Origin: Mesodorylaimus sp. YZB2_4
Lineage: Eukaryota > Nematoda > Enoplea > Dorylaimida > Dorylaimidae
DNA: 64,000 nucleotides
Direction of reading: 5' to 3'
Assembly: GCA_030248295.1 (NCBI GenBank)
Contig: JASANH010000403.1
Span: 47,168-111,167 of the forward strand
In this document: positions 1 through 12,035 of the stretch, piece by piece
How the letters are laid out: every line of letters begins with the position of its first letter
Numbering within the stretch: the stretch's first letter is position 1
Translations under genes and position numbers: made by a program
The notes under the pieces: generated by a model
The model's database searches: none
What the model was told of the DNA's origin: nothing
The model's input: the letters and a program-made list of their open reading frames with translations, nothing else

Positions 1-1502
1 ACATCTGACAAATCGAGCCAAAACTTCTTAAAGAATTCTGGTGCGAAGTCATTTAACCCAAGAGATTTATTTCGAGACATTGAGAGCAATGCAGAAAGAA
101 AATCTTAATCAGAAAGAGGAGAGAGCAGTAAACGCTGAGCTTCGGAGAGCCGAGGAAATTCAGGACCTGTAAAAAAGTTGTGATTTTGTAGAATAATTTG
201 TTCAGTCCTGGATGATGAAAACAAGTCAGAAAAAAGGTTCGAATTTCTGATTTCATTGTAGATTGATCCGCAATCAATCGGCCACTTAATTCGATGCACT
301 CGATAACTGTGTTTTTTAATCGAGTCTTTTCTAACTGGAAAAAGTACCGAGTACTACGTTCACCTGACTCCGCCCATCTGACTCTAGATCTAACCATAGC
401 TGCTTTAACTCTGCACTCATCAAGCGTCTTTAAATCGGAACGACACGCCTCGAGACGATTAATCCCGGGAACCGGATCCAAACCGGGAAAATTATTAGGA
501 GCTTCGAAAAAAAATTCTGACAAAAAGTTTATTTCGGCTATTAGATCCTTTCGTTCTTGTTCCTGAACCCGTTTTCGATTCGCACAAAAATTAATTGTAA
601 CACCTCGTAATTTAGTCAATAGGAGGTCCCATTTCAGTTGAGGATTTGGGAGAGTCCCATAGTCGTTTTTAAAGCCCATGATTTCCTGCTTGATCAGATC
701 GATATACTCTCGGACTTCAAGCTAGGAAACATTAAACTTCTAATAAGGGGACCTTGTTGAAAAAAAGGAGCAGAAAGGGCTCCATTCAAAAGAGAGGAAC
801 AATGATCCGAGAAGGGAGTGGGGATGATTGAAAAAGAAAGAAGAGCCTCGTGAACGTCTGTGGACGTAAAGATAAAATCTATCCTGGGAAACACCACCGG
901 GGATCTTTGAAAACGGGTCTACCCCCGGTCATTACCTCGGTGAGATCTCCAAGAATCTTCCAGATCAAAATCGGCACTTAGACGAAGAAGTCTTTGAGCA
1001 CAAGCTTTTTTGACAAAGGCGTGATCCCCATAAGAAGATTTATCCAATTTAGAAAGGTGAGTATTGAAATCACCTCCTAAGAAAATAGGGTCCGAGTCAC
1101 TCGAAATGAGATCAAGAAAAATTTCCCTGCTGATCATTTCAAAAAACTCAACACGCGCATTACTTGAATAATCAGGAGCATAAACATTCACAACATGAAA
1201 AATCTTGTTCGAAAAGGAGAGACGGGCATAAATGAAACGTCCATGTTCATCTAGTTTTGAGTTGAGGACAGATATTCCAGAATTACGTTTAAAGAAGATT
1301 CCAACGCCGCAACTGTGATTACAGCCATGAGAAAGAAGGCAGTCACCGCTCCATTCTGACCTCCAGAAACGACCATCTTCCAAATTATGCGTTTCTTCAG
1401 AAACCCATGTCACTTTTTGGTCTCTCAAGAACGAAAAATCAATTTCCTTTTGCTTCGGTCCCGCATCCCTCTAACATTTGAAGTAAGAATCTTAATCGAC
1501 AT
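1..1502 (-). mobile_element. LINE (L1/Tx1-like) ORF2, decayed 5' part
   Basis: This is the front half of a non-LTR retrotransposon polyprotein, read right to left. The ATG at 1502 opens an apurinic-type endonuclease (ILTSNVRGMRDRSKRK, then WVSEETHN, then the catalytic GGDFN near 1070). The RIDFIF and SDH motifs follow at about 890-800. A linker with WAESGERSTRYFFQLEK, typical of L1/Tx1-type elements, lies at 53-679. Reverse transcriptase would lie beyond position 1. The frame breaks at about 1430 and 905, and a TAG ends the endonuclease frame near 920, so the copy is dead. No ORF1 is recognisable upstream. The clade is judged from motif style only. Confidence 0.75.
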
Positions 1503-1764
1503 CGCAAAAAAAAGAGAAAAATTCTATCCTAGTAACCGCTTTCAAGAACACTTTGAGACATTCGGAAAATAACTTGGGGATAAGTTCTTTGTTATTATTG
1601 AAAACAAAAAAACCGGACAACGAGAAGGAAAATATGAAAAAGAAGAGAAAAAGAAATGGGCGCCAGAAACGAAGACGAGGATTGCAATAAATGAATTTAG
1701 CGAAAAATCCCATCCAATGAATTGTGCGGCCTCAGTTTAGAAAATTGAACGCTATTATGGTGGC
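1503..1764. other. No recognisable gene; LINE 5' flank
   Basis: A low-complexity A/G-rich stretch follows the LINE start on the minus strand. The only open frame gives a Phe-rich protein without a family match, probably untranslated LINE leader or flank. Confidence 0.4.
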
Positions 1765-2338
1765 GTGTCAGTCCGTGTAACCTTCCAGTTGTGGCTATGG
1801 ACTCCTTTTGCAAAAATTAGAGTTTTGCTTGCTGGGTGGTCATTGTTCTCCTGTGTCTTATTGATCAGCGATGTTAAACAGATACTCCCCATGGAGAACC
1901 ATGTTAGAGAAGTCATGACCTATATTTGCAATGGTGTTTCATGTGACTCGGCATTGAAAAATCTATCCGACATATGCCTCAATCAGCACCTGCAAATTTT
2001 CCAGTAGAAAAACAACATGCAAGTTGGTATGTTGCTTCTAAAATACCCCCCCCCCCTCCCACTCGCGTTTGGCTTAGAGTCTGCGATATTCTTACTACCC
2101 CAGCGTATAAAGCATTGGATCGGAATCTTGCGACGGTACATACTCTATTTATCAGTCTAATATTGTCATGTGATGGAGCTCAAGCTTTCAAGTGCGGCCG
2201 CAGCAGCTTTTGGCCTTGCTTTGCAATAATAGCCGAGTTGCCACCAACTTTTCGAGTGTCCATCGAAAATGCAATCGGACTCAGGTTTGGGGTAGGTCGT
2301 GGAGCCAAGTCGGAAGCTATTCGGAATATTTTTTCGTG
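1765..2338 (+). mobile_element. DNA transposase fragment (TNP2-like)
   Basis: Two overlapping frames (1765-2007 and 1974-2338) end in a segment with CDGAQAFKCGRSSFWP followed by ELPPTFR and GLRFGVGRG. This matches the pattern I know from animal TNP2/CACTA-type transposases: a DG followed by a K-S-S-like stretch, WP, then NELP and a hydrophobic G-L-W-F-G block. In this family the aspartate belongs to the catalytic core. The piece is about 120 residues of a protein normally several times longer, and a C-rich run at 2047-2058 disrupts the upstream part. It is a relic; the family call is inference from motif spacing. Confidence 0.4.
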
Positions 2339-2339
2339 A

Positions 2340-4275
2340 TTGATTGTTGGGGAGATTAATATTTTAAAAAGCAGGTTCGCTTCAACGGTGAGTGTGTTTG
2401 TTAAAAAGTCACGTCACAAAGTATTGCAAGCGTTTCAATTTTTCAAGTGACTTCGATTGCATTCGCTGCCATCATCCTAGTGTTCGTCGAGTCACAGTTT
2501 GCTTTAGCTCTCTCTAGCCACAGCCATTGATTTGTTGGGCCTTGTGCTATTGATCTGAGACAACAGCGCGAACGAATTGTTTTCGTAGAGGAGGGTGGAC
2601 AATAGAAATAATTCGCTGTTAACAGCGCGAATGGCCTCACAATCAGGGGCAAAGGAGGGGCGTAGTAAGGACCTAACGTAGCGTAACGGAAGGAGCAGGC
2701 AAAACCAGTTTCGTTCATCACGTTTTTTTTGAAGACTACGTTTCTTTCCGAAAATTGTTTTGACGTCATCAGCATTAACAACTTTGGTGCCCCTGAGCGA
2801 GTTTACAGTAAGCCTTTAACGAAATCGCTTATTCGTTTGCGTTTGCAAAATGGAAACGGGTATCACTTGTTTCGTTTCTCAAAACCTATGGTGAAAATTG
2901 CGTGAGAGTGGAAATCGTATTGGATTTGTAGATCATGCGATCCATCAGCCATCCATCCAGCCAAGGCATGATTCAGTCACGTAAAAGCATTAGCTCTGCT
3001 GCCTGCGCAATTGGTTCATCTCGCATGAGAGATTCTCGAGCACGATCTTCGAAATCATTTGCCCTTAACACAACTCGCTCCAGAAGATCTGCTTTCGCTC
3101 CTTGCATTCGCATAGTACTTTCGCTCTACATGGATCAATAGAGATCAGTTCCTGATGATATTTGGAATGACTGTGGGAACAATGGGCCAAGGACCACAAA
3201 TCATGCCGACGGTTATCATTCTGGCGTGAACAGAAATGCGATTCCTGAAACTCATATTGCACTCCGGAACTTCCTCCATGAGTGGGCAACAAGAGCATAA
3301 CCGAAATGAGCAACGCATCAGAAAATTGCAAGCTGATTTGAAAAGGCCAAAACCGCAGGACCCACTATATAATCGTTTGAACGTAGAAAGCAATAACGGA
3401 ATAGTTTTTTTCGCTAACGCGTTTGGACATTCATGGCAGCAGCACTTTGACGCAGCTGCTTCAATAAATTTCGAGAGGCAAGCTTATGAAGGGTTAATTG
3501 CTAGTATTCGTCACTTCTCGAACTTACAACGCTACAAAATTGGCGATAAAATTTCAGTGACGTAATAAGTTGATGTCGTAGGAAAATTATGTTAAACCCC
3601 CTTTTGCACTTGTAGCGTTTTGAGATTTGTTTGGTTGTTCTTGAAGAACGCTTGACTACCCAAAAGAATTTGTCGCAATGTGATTTGACTATTTTTAAAA
3701 ACATCCGATTATGTTAAATTTGGCTGAATTTATAACTGACTAGAAATTTGATATTGGCAAGCACTGCGTATATTTTTTCATTTATCACTTCATTCGTCAG
3801 GTGAAAGATAGTTGCGTTCGCTCTCTTAACAGCGATGCCCTTTTATTGGCGCCCTACTTTCGAGAACAATACGTTCGCGCTGAAGAACGAGGAATCTGTG
3901 CTACAGCTTGGTCAGGTTTCGTGAAGGATAGTTCTCACCATCCGTGGTTGCAAGGCCATATTATGCTGTTCATGGGTCTCGTGCTAGTTATTGTACCTAG
4001 AGGTAGAGTGCTAAACGTATTTATGTATAAAAGCAATGAGTGTCATCTAGGTCAGCATACCGTACTAACGATATACAAGAAAAAAAATGATGTTATTAAC
4101 TGTGTCCCCACTCTGGCCACTTCTCTGGTTTGGAGGTGAATCATTGGCCGCAATGCCACCCGCTGTGCTCGCCACTGGGGTTTATGTCGAAGGCAAAATA
4201 TTTCAATCTTGCACTGCAAAGCACAAAAATGTATTAGTGGACATGCAACCAAACGCATGAACGGGATTGTGCGAA
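2340..4275. other. No firm gene; weak open frames
   Basis: Open frames at 3236-3565 (+, 109 codons, Asn/Gln-rich) and 3801-4139 (+, 112 codons) have no motif I recognise and no adjacent splice or promoter signals I would trust. They may be further decay of the transposon at 1765. Confidence 0.3.
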
Positions 4276-4333
4276 GTTTCTGAAGGTACCTTACTTCTGA
4301 AGGTAGCTTACCTTTTGAAGGTACCTTACTTTT
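4276..4333. repeat. Short tandem repeat, about 18-bp unit
   Basis: Three imperfect copies of TTCTGAAGGTACCTTACT lie in tandem. They are followed by a GC-rich palindrome-like stretch (GGGGGCCCGAGCCCCC near 4347). Confidence 0.7.
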
Positions 4334-4483
4334 CAGGGTCGTAGGGGGCCCGAGCCCCCAAAAACCCCTCTGCGTACGCGCCTGAGAAGATAATAATCAC
4401 GAGCACGAAGCGCGAGGCCAGTGTTTCGAATCTAGGCTCCAGCCCTGCCATTTTTTATTTATTCGTATTGTTCTTTCCTGGGC

Positions 4484-4632
4484 GCTGCCGAGATAGACCA
4501 GCCCACTGTTCCCACCAATCATCCCTGGTCAGCGTGTGTGTGTGTACAATAGTGGCTGGGCTAAGCTTTATGGCGTCTGTGATAACAGACCTTTTTTGGA
4601 TATGATAACACCGTTTTTCGCCCATGCACTTC
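4484..4632. repeat. Foldback/MITE end, GGCTGGGCTAA family
   Basis: An inverted pair (GACCAGCCCA near 4497 and TGGCTGGGCTA near 4553) is followed by TCTGTGATAACAGA, a T-run and a GATAACACCGTTTTTCGCCC-like tail. The same order recurs at 54310-54420, 62211-62310 (reversed) and 62790-62915, so this is one end of a dispersed element. Confidence 0.5.
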
Positions 4633-4639
4633 CCAGGAA

Positions 4640-6355
4640 AATCCATTGTATGCAGATAGAACTTTACTGTCACGTCTGTATTTGTAGCACCTACTACTTT
4701 TTACTTGCAGTGCTGTATTGTTGAAGAAATTTTTCTTAAGACAGCGGGTATATATTTATATGCACATTCAAAGAAGGTAGGCATGCTTGCCTATTCGCTT
4801 GTCAAGATTCCTCTCTGTTATCCGTTACAATGTCTGTGGTCAAGGTACTCTATATCTGAGAGAAATCGGTCGCTTCCCAACCTCGCTTCCAGTCGAGTCT
4901 CATAAAGCCGCGCAGGACAAACGGACATAAATTGTTTAAGCATTCATTACCAGTGCCAATGCCGTCGAATGAAGACAGCACCTGAATCGGTTTCTTCTCG
5001 ACCGACAACAATCTAAAATCGATTTCCTAAACCAACAGACGATCATCACTTTCGGGCAGCATGTGCGGGAACATGCCAACTCACCCCTTCACGCTCCTGC
5101 CCCGTCGTTAACAACCTCTACACAATGTTTGTCCATTCTATCTTTGGGTTTAATTTGTCCGTCGCCGTTCAACAGCACAGCAAGCACAGCCACGGCTCCG
5201 TCTTCTTTATCTGAAACATATACTAGTGATCACCCACCCGTCAGGCACTACACAATCGCCATACCTCGCGGGCAGTCTCCTCGCATTCGAAAATGGTAGC
5301 GCATTCCATACAGATGGCGCTGAAGAGTCAACAAATGCTTGAATTTCTTACCAACAAAACCCAAGACCCCGAATGTTACTGGGAACAAGTACTGCAGTCG
5401 CACACAACCAAGTCGCCGCCATCGCAGCAATCGCTGCAGTGTTCCTTTTTCCCTTCAATATCGTATACGAAATAATGATCTATGCACGAGTCCTGAAAAG
5501 ACCATCCCAGTCAGATCGACAGGATATCAAGCAGATCCAATCCTGCGCAAAAACAGTTCGCATTACAGCCTAATAAAAGCGTTAATTCTGGATTCAGTCG
5601 ATCCTGGCCAGGATTAGCATTAAATGCAGATGCAGGGGTCTTTGGCAGTTTTCACATTGATCTGTTGAGCCAAGTCGTATCTGAATGTATGATGCTGCTA
5701 GCACCAGCAACATACGACTACTGCACTAGCGAAAGCAAGATAACAGCAAAAACCGCTTACGCCCTACACATTAGTCGACTCGAAGGATTTAAGAAATCCT
5801 CCAGTCCAGAGTTCGCAAAGCGTCACCAGACCTACTGCACACATCCCACGGTGAGAAAAAGTGAGCAAGCAATCTCACGTTTCTAATGAGCTGGTCCATA
5901 CGGTTTAATTTGGCCACTGTTCATTACCTTGACACTGGTTTGATGCAAACGTCATTCCCCGAATTTGTCGAGCCCCCCCCCCCCCCACATACCCATGAGC
6001 GTGAAACTTTTCATCTCAGAACACATGTCCCGTTTGTGCTACTTCGCCCGTCCATATGCTAGCTGGCACTAGTCAGAATGCTGCTTCGGCTGTTTTCGAA
6101 TCCCGATCGTGTCCCATTCAAAGCAATTTTGGTGGCGATGACAAGAAAGGGTGCAATTATGGAATGAAAATCAAAAATGTGTGCTGTTATAACCCTATGT
6201 CCGAAACAGGGTGTTGGGCCGTCACCTGACACCCTTCCCTGGCTGGGCTGGGGAATTTCACGTTAAGGCAAAATAAACGGCTTTTTGACCAAACCTTCCT
6301 CCATGAGCTAGGCTAAGCCCCGGTGGACCATCTACAGGACTCGAGCCAACTCCAG
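4640..6355. other. No firm gene
   Basis: Several frames of 60-92 codons overlap each other between 5063 and 5886 without motifs, initiator context or splice sites. A poly-C run sits at 5975-5986. I see nothing assignable here. Confidence 0.3.
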
Positions 6356-6799
6356 TCACGGAGCGAGCTGATCGTGAGCCCAAGACATAGAATAGAACTC
6401 TATCCTTCCTGAAGCGACATCCAGTGCCAGACTCGAATTAGTGCCCCTGTCATAAAAAGGGACACTATTACATGTATCTCGCAACTGGAAAGTCATTTGA
6501 CTCACACGACATCCTTTGCACAGTTTTCCATGAAACATGGGATGATCGGCAACCAGCCCGGCAGTCGATCCGCAACAAAGGCAATAGCTCCCGATCGATA
6601 TCGTAGCGACTAAAAAACCCAAGCAACGCCTCCGCTTCTTCCGCAAATTTGAAGGACTCTTACCGATTCGTCGTCGATCGATAGTTTTCTCATCGCTGTC
6701 AGGATCTGAGCGCTTTCGTTTCGCGGGTACAACCGCGATGATTTGTATTTCATCGCCGCTTTCCTCCGTATCGCTCGTCTTCTCTGACGATGAGTCCAA
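6356..6799 (-). CDS. ADD/GATA-type zinc-finger exon (DNMT3/ATRX-like), tentative
   Basis: A 147-codon open frame starts with an acidic/serine stretch, then a basic segment (RKKRRRC), then CLCCGSTAGLVADHPMFHGK followed by LCKGC. The spacing C-x2-C, a conserved H-P-x-F-x-G, then L-C-x2-C is what I know from the GATA-like half of ADD domains in DNMT3 and ATRX proteins, which read histone H3 tails in the nucleus. There is no ATG at the open end (the frame opens at TTG), so this is probably an internal exon; a GTAATAG donor candidate lies just after LRDT. The second, PHD-like half of an ADD domain is not visible nearby. It could also be a transposon-borne finger. Confidence 0.35.
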   Translation of the reverse strand: MDSSSEKTSDTEESGDEIQIIAVVPAKRKRSDPDSDEKTIDRRRIGKSPSNLRKKRRRCLGFLVATISIGSYCLCCGSTAGLVADHPMFHGKLCKGCRVSQMTFQLRDTCNSVPFYDRGTNSSLALDVASGRIEFYSMSWAHDQLAP

Positions 6800-7444
6800 G
6801 TCCTACTCTACAGCCACCTCCAAATAGTGCGATCGTAGCTTCCTCATATGAACTAAAACTTGCACTGTTTTTATACTTTGATATCATCCACTCTCTCCGG
6901 CATCTCCTCCAACGCAGAGCCATCCCGCCTGCTTCGTCCTTCTCCTACCGTTACCCTTGCTTCTCGCCTGAAATGATCGAAAAATTCCCAGTTCTTATCC
7001 CCATCATTGCTTGTGAGTATAATCAGCCCTTTATGCACTAAAGGCAAGGAACAGTACAAGAGAAAGCCAGAAAATTCGAACGCTAGCGACCAATCTATGG
7101 ACATGGGAACCCATTTGCCGATCATCAGGCGCACGTTATCGTGATGAAACGTTGTTGCCCGCTCAGCACCACGTGGAGGTGGTAGTCATGGCTGAGCACT
7201 CGCCCTTCCACTCAAGGAAATAAGGTGGTCACTCCACATGAGTATCTGAAATGAGCAAACATTAGCTGCTCAGACGGCTCCCTATCGGTCAAGTTCAAAA
7301 TAAAATTCTTGTTTGTCTGCTTCAAAAAAAAAATTATGCACACAAACACTCGCGTTTTTTTACCTTGCGCCCTTTTTACTGCGCTTTTTTTCACCTATGC
7401 GCCTTTTTTGGAAGCGCCTTTGTTGCCCGCGCTCTTTTCAAAAA

Positions 7445-9490
7445 TGGCAACGCCGCCTCCCAGTCTAATTTGAACTGGCTGATATAAATTCCCAGCATAG
7501 TACCTAAGACTTTATTGAATCTTTCCATTAGCCCTGTAATACGACTGGGTCCGTATTACTGGTGGGAGTGACTGGTGGAGCTTTTGCACCACGCCAAAAA
7601 CCCAGGGCAGCCTACTGAGTCCTCCGACCTACAGTACATAGTACATGACTGAAACGTGACGCTCCAAGCTGCCGGCTCCGTGAAGAGTTTTGATTGCCAG
7701 TCAAGCCTCTATAGCCCATTGCACATGGGATGATCGGCAGTAGTGTTTTTCTTGGTGACGTCAACCATCTTGCATCCGTCTAACATCATGTTTGTTAAGA
7801 ATTCTTGTCCTCGATCTGACACTAGCTCTCTGGGGCTACCATAGCGGCAGAGAATCTCACACACGAAGGCTACCGCTACCAACTTTTACGTCTTGTCCGA
7901 GATTGCTACAGCTTCTACCCAGCGTGAAAAGTAATCCGTGAACACGATCACATACTCTTATCCGTTCCTAGTTCTTGGCAAAGCTCCGAACAAGTCGACC
8001 CCCACACGTTCCCAAGGTGCGGACGTTAGTGGCATAGGGTGCATAGCTGCCGTATGCTTTCTTGTAGGATTCTCATACTGTATCTAGCGCACCAAGAGCA
8101 ACGCTTTACAAAATGCTCGACGTCTTGAAAATACCCGTCCCAATAATATCTCTGTGCCACCTTGCCAAATGTCTTTCCCACACCAAAGTGTGCCGCGAAC
8201 GCATCGCTATGGCACTGCTGCATAATATCACCCTTCAGATTTCGTGGTATAACTACTTGGTACACTGGCTCTGCACTTCTGCTCTCTTGAATCAGATGAA
8301 CTAATAGGCCGTCTTTCATAATATACTGGGGTTTTTCCTTAACGAACTGTTTGGCCAGTTGTTCATCGCATGGTAATATTCCGGACTCCAAGAACTCAAT
8401 CCTAGTACCCAAGCTACTATCATCCCGTTGAGCTAATCCCAGTTCTGAAAGCTGAGCATGTTCTTCCCAAATTCTCAAACCAGCTCCTGAAATTTCTCGC
8501 TCGAACTGAGCCATCATTCCTTGCTCTAAACTAGCCCGAGACAAAGCATCTACATTGGCATGCTTCTTGCCTGGCCGATATCTGATCTCAAAATGCATAC
8601 TTGTCATGTTGGAGATCCACCTCGCAAATCTACCTTCATGCGTTCTACTCTTCAAAATGGCCACTAGCGGCTGATGATCTGTAATTATGGTAAACTTCTG
8701 ACCATAGATATATGGCCGAAACAGGTTTACTGCCCAATAGACTCCCAGTCCTTCCAGCTCCGTCGTGGAATACCTCGTCTCACTCGACAACAAGGACCTG
8801 CTCGCATTAGCTACAAGGTGTTCGTTGCTTTTCCTATCTGACTTAGATAAAATCACGCCTAGCCCTTCCCTACTCGCATCAGTAAATATAACGAATGGCT
8901 TTTGGAAGTCCGGATATGCCAAGACTGGCGCGGTAGTTAATAGAGTCTTCAATTCTTCAAACGCTTATCTTTCTGCTTTACCCATGCAAACTTCACGTTC
9001 TCCTTAGTCCCTTCAATCAAGGGGCGCGCAATTTTCGAAAAGTTCGGAATGAAACGCCTGTAGAAAACACACATGCCCAGATACCGGCGCACTGCCTTTC
9101 TGCCCTTCGGAGTTGGCATTTCTACAACAGCTTTGATCTCACTTTCATCTGTTTTAAGTCCCTCAGCGGATACCACATGCCCCAAGAGAGGCACTTCAGT
9201 CTTCAAAAATTGACACTTCGATAATTTTAGACGAAGGTCAGCTTCATGCAGACACTTAAATACTTCCTGTACCTGCTCCTTAGGTCTGCGTAGGATTTCG
9301 ACATGACCAAAATGTCGTCTAAGTAAATTAGGCATCGTTTTCAGTTCAACCCTGCTAAAGTGGCATTCATGAGCCTCATGAAAACAGCAGGCAAATTTGT
9401 CAGGCCAAAGTGCAACACTTTAAACTGGTAGTGTCCGCCTCCTGGCACTCGGAATGCAGTCTTTTCATTGTCCCCTTCCAAGTATTAACT
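7445..9490 (-). mobile_element. Ty3/gypsy retrotransposon pol, decayed
   Basis: Read right to left, this contains reverse transcriptase ([20 protein letters not shown], then the catalytic IYLDDILVMSK near 9320), the RT thumb (LGHVVSAEGL, FYRRFIPNFSKIARPL), RNase H (VIFTDASREGLG, ITDHQPLV, RPGKKHANVDALSR), and a zinc-binding integrase head (CHSDAFAAHFGVGKTF, then RCSWCAR). The integrase core follows at about 8010-7700 (VGVDLFGALPRTR, VSDRGQEF). A further piece, GLMERFNKVLGTMLGIYISQ, resumes at 7555-7445 after about 160 bp of inserted sequence. Stops and at least two frameshifts (near 9310 and 8950) make it inactive. Gag, protease and LTRs are not recognised. Confidence 0.85.
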
Positions 9491-9576
9491 GCGAGGCGGA
9501 AACATCGCATACGGTAGGCTCTGCGCGATGACGGCACCTCGCGAGCGGTGCCCGCACGAGATCTGACGGGATCTGA

Positions 9577-9939
9577 GGTAACCTATTTGAGTGTCCTCCT
9601 CAATTTCGGGTCAAAAACCGAAGAAAAACATCACAAATGACCATAGAAACAGTTTGCCAAAATTTTAGCTGCCAATGGCCACGTGGTCAGCTGTGACTAA
9701 AGGTCAAAAGTCGCCAATCGCCTATCTTAATACACAGGAACTTTTGTCTCTCAGATGCCTATCTCTTATCACAGTGTCTTTGTTTACTTAGCGGAGGGGG
9801 GTTTGTTTATTTTAGATTATTTTAGCAGACCACGTGGCCATTGGCAGCTAAAATTTTGGCAAACTGTTTCTATGGTCATTTGTGATGTTTTTCTTCGGTT
9901 TTTGACCCGAAATTGAGGAGGACACTCAAATAGGTTACC
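9577..9939. mobile_element. MITE, 363 bp, long terminal inverted repeats, TSD TCTGA
   Basis: The sequence starting GGTAACCTATTTGAGTGTCC is mirrored by an almost perfect inverted copy ending GGTTACC. The arms run about 114 bp (9577-9690 and 9826-9939) around a core of about 135 bp that contains TTTAGATTATTTTAG. Both ends are flanked by TCTGA (9572-9576 and 9940-9944), a clean 5-bp target duplication. It has no coding capacity, so it would need a transposase supplied in trans. I do not recognise the superfamily from these termini. Confidence 0.9.
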
Positions 9940-10355
9940 TCTGAATCTATCGCTTGCTGTGCCACTGTGCACCATATTTATCCATCGAAATGCCCTAGCG
10001 TCAATATAAGTTCACTCATCATAGACATAAATATCATAGACCTTATCATATCAAGATAGATCTGTCTAGAGTGCAAAGCTGAATGAATAAAATCATTTTT
10101 CGAATATTACCCACCGTCATTTGGAACTTTGTTGAGAAAGACCTTGTGGATATTTTTTATTCACGAATGCGAAAAGTTGTTTGCCATGGACGACGGCTGT
10201 AACCGAAACCTCTGCTGACATTCCTGTTCTCGCGGCGGACTGCCTTGTAAAAGCAGGATAGATACGGCGAAAAAGCGTAAGTTCAAGGTTTTCTACTGCC
10301 TTTGTTTTTGCGAGTTTCCAAAGACAGCCCAGTAGTGTACGTATATTTTTTAAAG

Positions 10356-11039
10356 GCACCTATAATGAGTCTCATCGTGGCGCTATTAATGCTGCGATTC
10401 TCGCTGGGTTCAAGTCGAAGATCGAGCAATTTAGAGAGAACTCGAAACCGGAAAAGCCGACACGTTTCGCGGCAGTCATCTATACGGATTATTGCGGTCA
10501 AGTCGATTGCGGCGGCCATGCTTATCTGCGCAAGGCGGTTCGTCTGTCGAATCTGAAGTCTGTACTGAAAACTTCTCAAGAAATTTTAAACGAAGAGGTA
10601 AGAGAATTTGTATACAGTAGATCTGTTTGGTACGACTGAGAAACCCATTATCTTAGGTCGTTGCCTATGAAGCAGAACAGCGTGAAATGTGGAGCTACTT
10701 CTTCAACTGGGGCAACCAGTTTTCAAGAGTGAGCTAACCCGTCCGATAGTTCGTTTCAAGGAATAGTATTGCTTGTTTTAGTGCTGATAGTATCGATCAG
10801 ATTCAAGCATGCCACGCTTGTGATGAGCGCTTCCAAAGGATCAGTAAACCGCGACCAGAACCACGCCAAGTTTTCTCTGGGCTACAAGACAATAAAGCAG
10901 GTAAAGCTTTTGAGATCATTATCAGTGACACTGGGTTTTTATCATTTGTTTGGATCAATTTTATATACATTCCTGCCGCCATCGACTTCGACCAGGCAGG
11001 CGGCTTCCGATTGTCAGCTAAGCGTGTGCGGCATGTCTG
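10356..11039 (+). CDS. Unrecognised multi-exon gene (partial)
   Basis: Three exon-like blocks have codon-like character and canonical borders. The first is 10356-10597 (begins GTYNESHRGAINAAI, ends before GTAAGA). The second is 10657-10728 (VVAYEAEQREMWSYFFNWGN, then GTGAGC). The third runs from about 10782 to a TGA at 11037-11039 (IQACHACDERFQRISKPRPE, later ISDTGFLSFVWINF). Introns would be 59 and 53 bp. The second and third blocks do not join in frame with the simplest splice choice, so the gene is either damaged or spliced differently. A 5' exon near 10190-10280 is possible. I do not recognise the family; only a C-x2-C pair stands out. Confidence 0.4.
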
Positions 11040-11124
11040 ATAATGACTGCGACAAGAAAAATCGTCAGCATCATCTGATTGTACTAGTATGTCAGTCTAA
11101 TCCATCTAATCCACTGGTATCCAC

Positions 11125-12022
11125 CTAATTTTGTCGGTGGATCACATGTCAGCTTTTGACATCATCGAATGGGAATATCTTTTCCGAGTGCTAGATTTTT
11201 TTGGACTGGGGCCTGTTTCCCAAAAATGGGTTGGTATCATCTACAGAATGGGATCAATGAGTTCGTCAGGTCAGGTAAATGGATATGTGTCCTCGCCTTT
11301 CAGTCTGACCAGAGGAATCAGGCAGGGCTGTCCCCTGTCGGCTTTGCTCTACGTGTTGGTCTCTGAGACTGTAACCAATTTCATAAGGAGGGACAGAACA
11401 GTGAAAGGCATCGATGTGTTGGGGCAACAACTAAAACTGAACAACTATGCAGACGACACAAATTTTTTGCTAGCTGACTCAAAGTCTGTATAGCGTGTGT
11501 TTAAGGCATACAATTTGTACAAGGGGGCTTCTGGGGCAACATTAAAACGAGCCAAAGCAAAGATTCTGTTGCTGGGTAAGATGAAAAAGGGCTGCTTGGA
11601 AGCCGACCTGCAGGACCTCGTTGTGAGTCGGGTGAAAGTATATGGTCCTTAATTAAAAACTAGGGGATGGGGATAACGGAAAATCGAGAAGCAGTGCGTA
11701 GGCACATAGGCACGCTTGGAGATGAGATTCCCCACACTGAGTGTCCCATTTCGGTAGTGTATACGTGGCCAATACTTATTTCCTGTCCAAACTTTGGTAT
11801 TTAGCATCAGTAATTGCGCCTGATCATGTTTTTGTCGAGTGTCACAAAGTTCAGCTTCTTTGGGACAGAGTGAACGTACGTACTCATTCAGGGTTTTTAC
11901 CCGACCATCAATTTGAAAGAGGAAAGCAGGATTTTTGGAAAATCCCCACATCTGAAGGTGATTGTGAACTTGATTCTACAATCAGCGCAGAGATGCACTT
12001 GATTTGCTATAATGGATTATGA
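11125..12022 (+). mobile_element. LINE (L1/Tx1-like) reverse transcriptase fragment
   Basis: The frame at 11131-11493 carries RT blocks: SAFDIIEWEYLFRVL, the RGIRQGCPLSALLYVL block, then NNYADDTNFLL with the catalytic YADD. After a stop near 11491 the similarity continues in frame as a YKGASGATLKRAKAKILL-like block, then in another frame to NTYFLSKLWYLASVIAP at about 11770-11815, the thumb/C-terminal region of L1-type ORF2. Both ends are truncated and the frame is broken. It may be the same family as the LINE at 1-1502, but the two pieces do not overlap. Confidence 0.75.
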
Positions 12023-12035
12023 GGAAAAGAATTCA

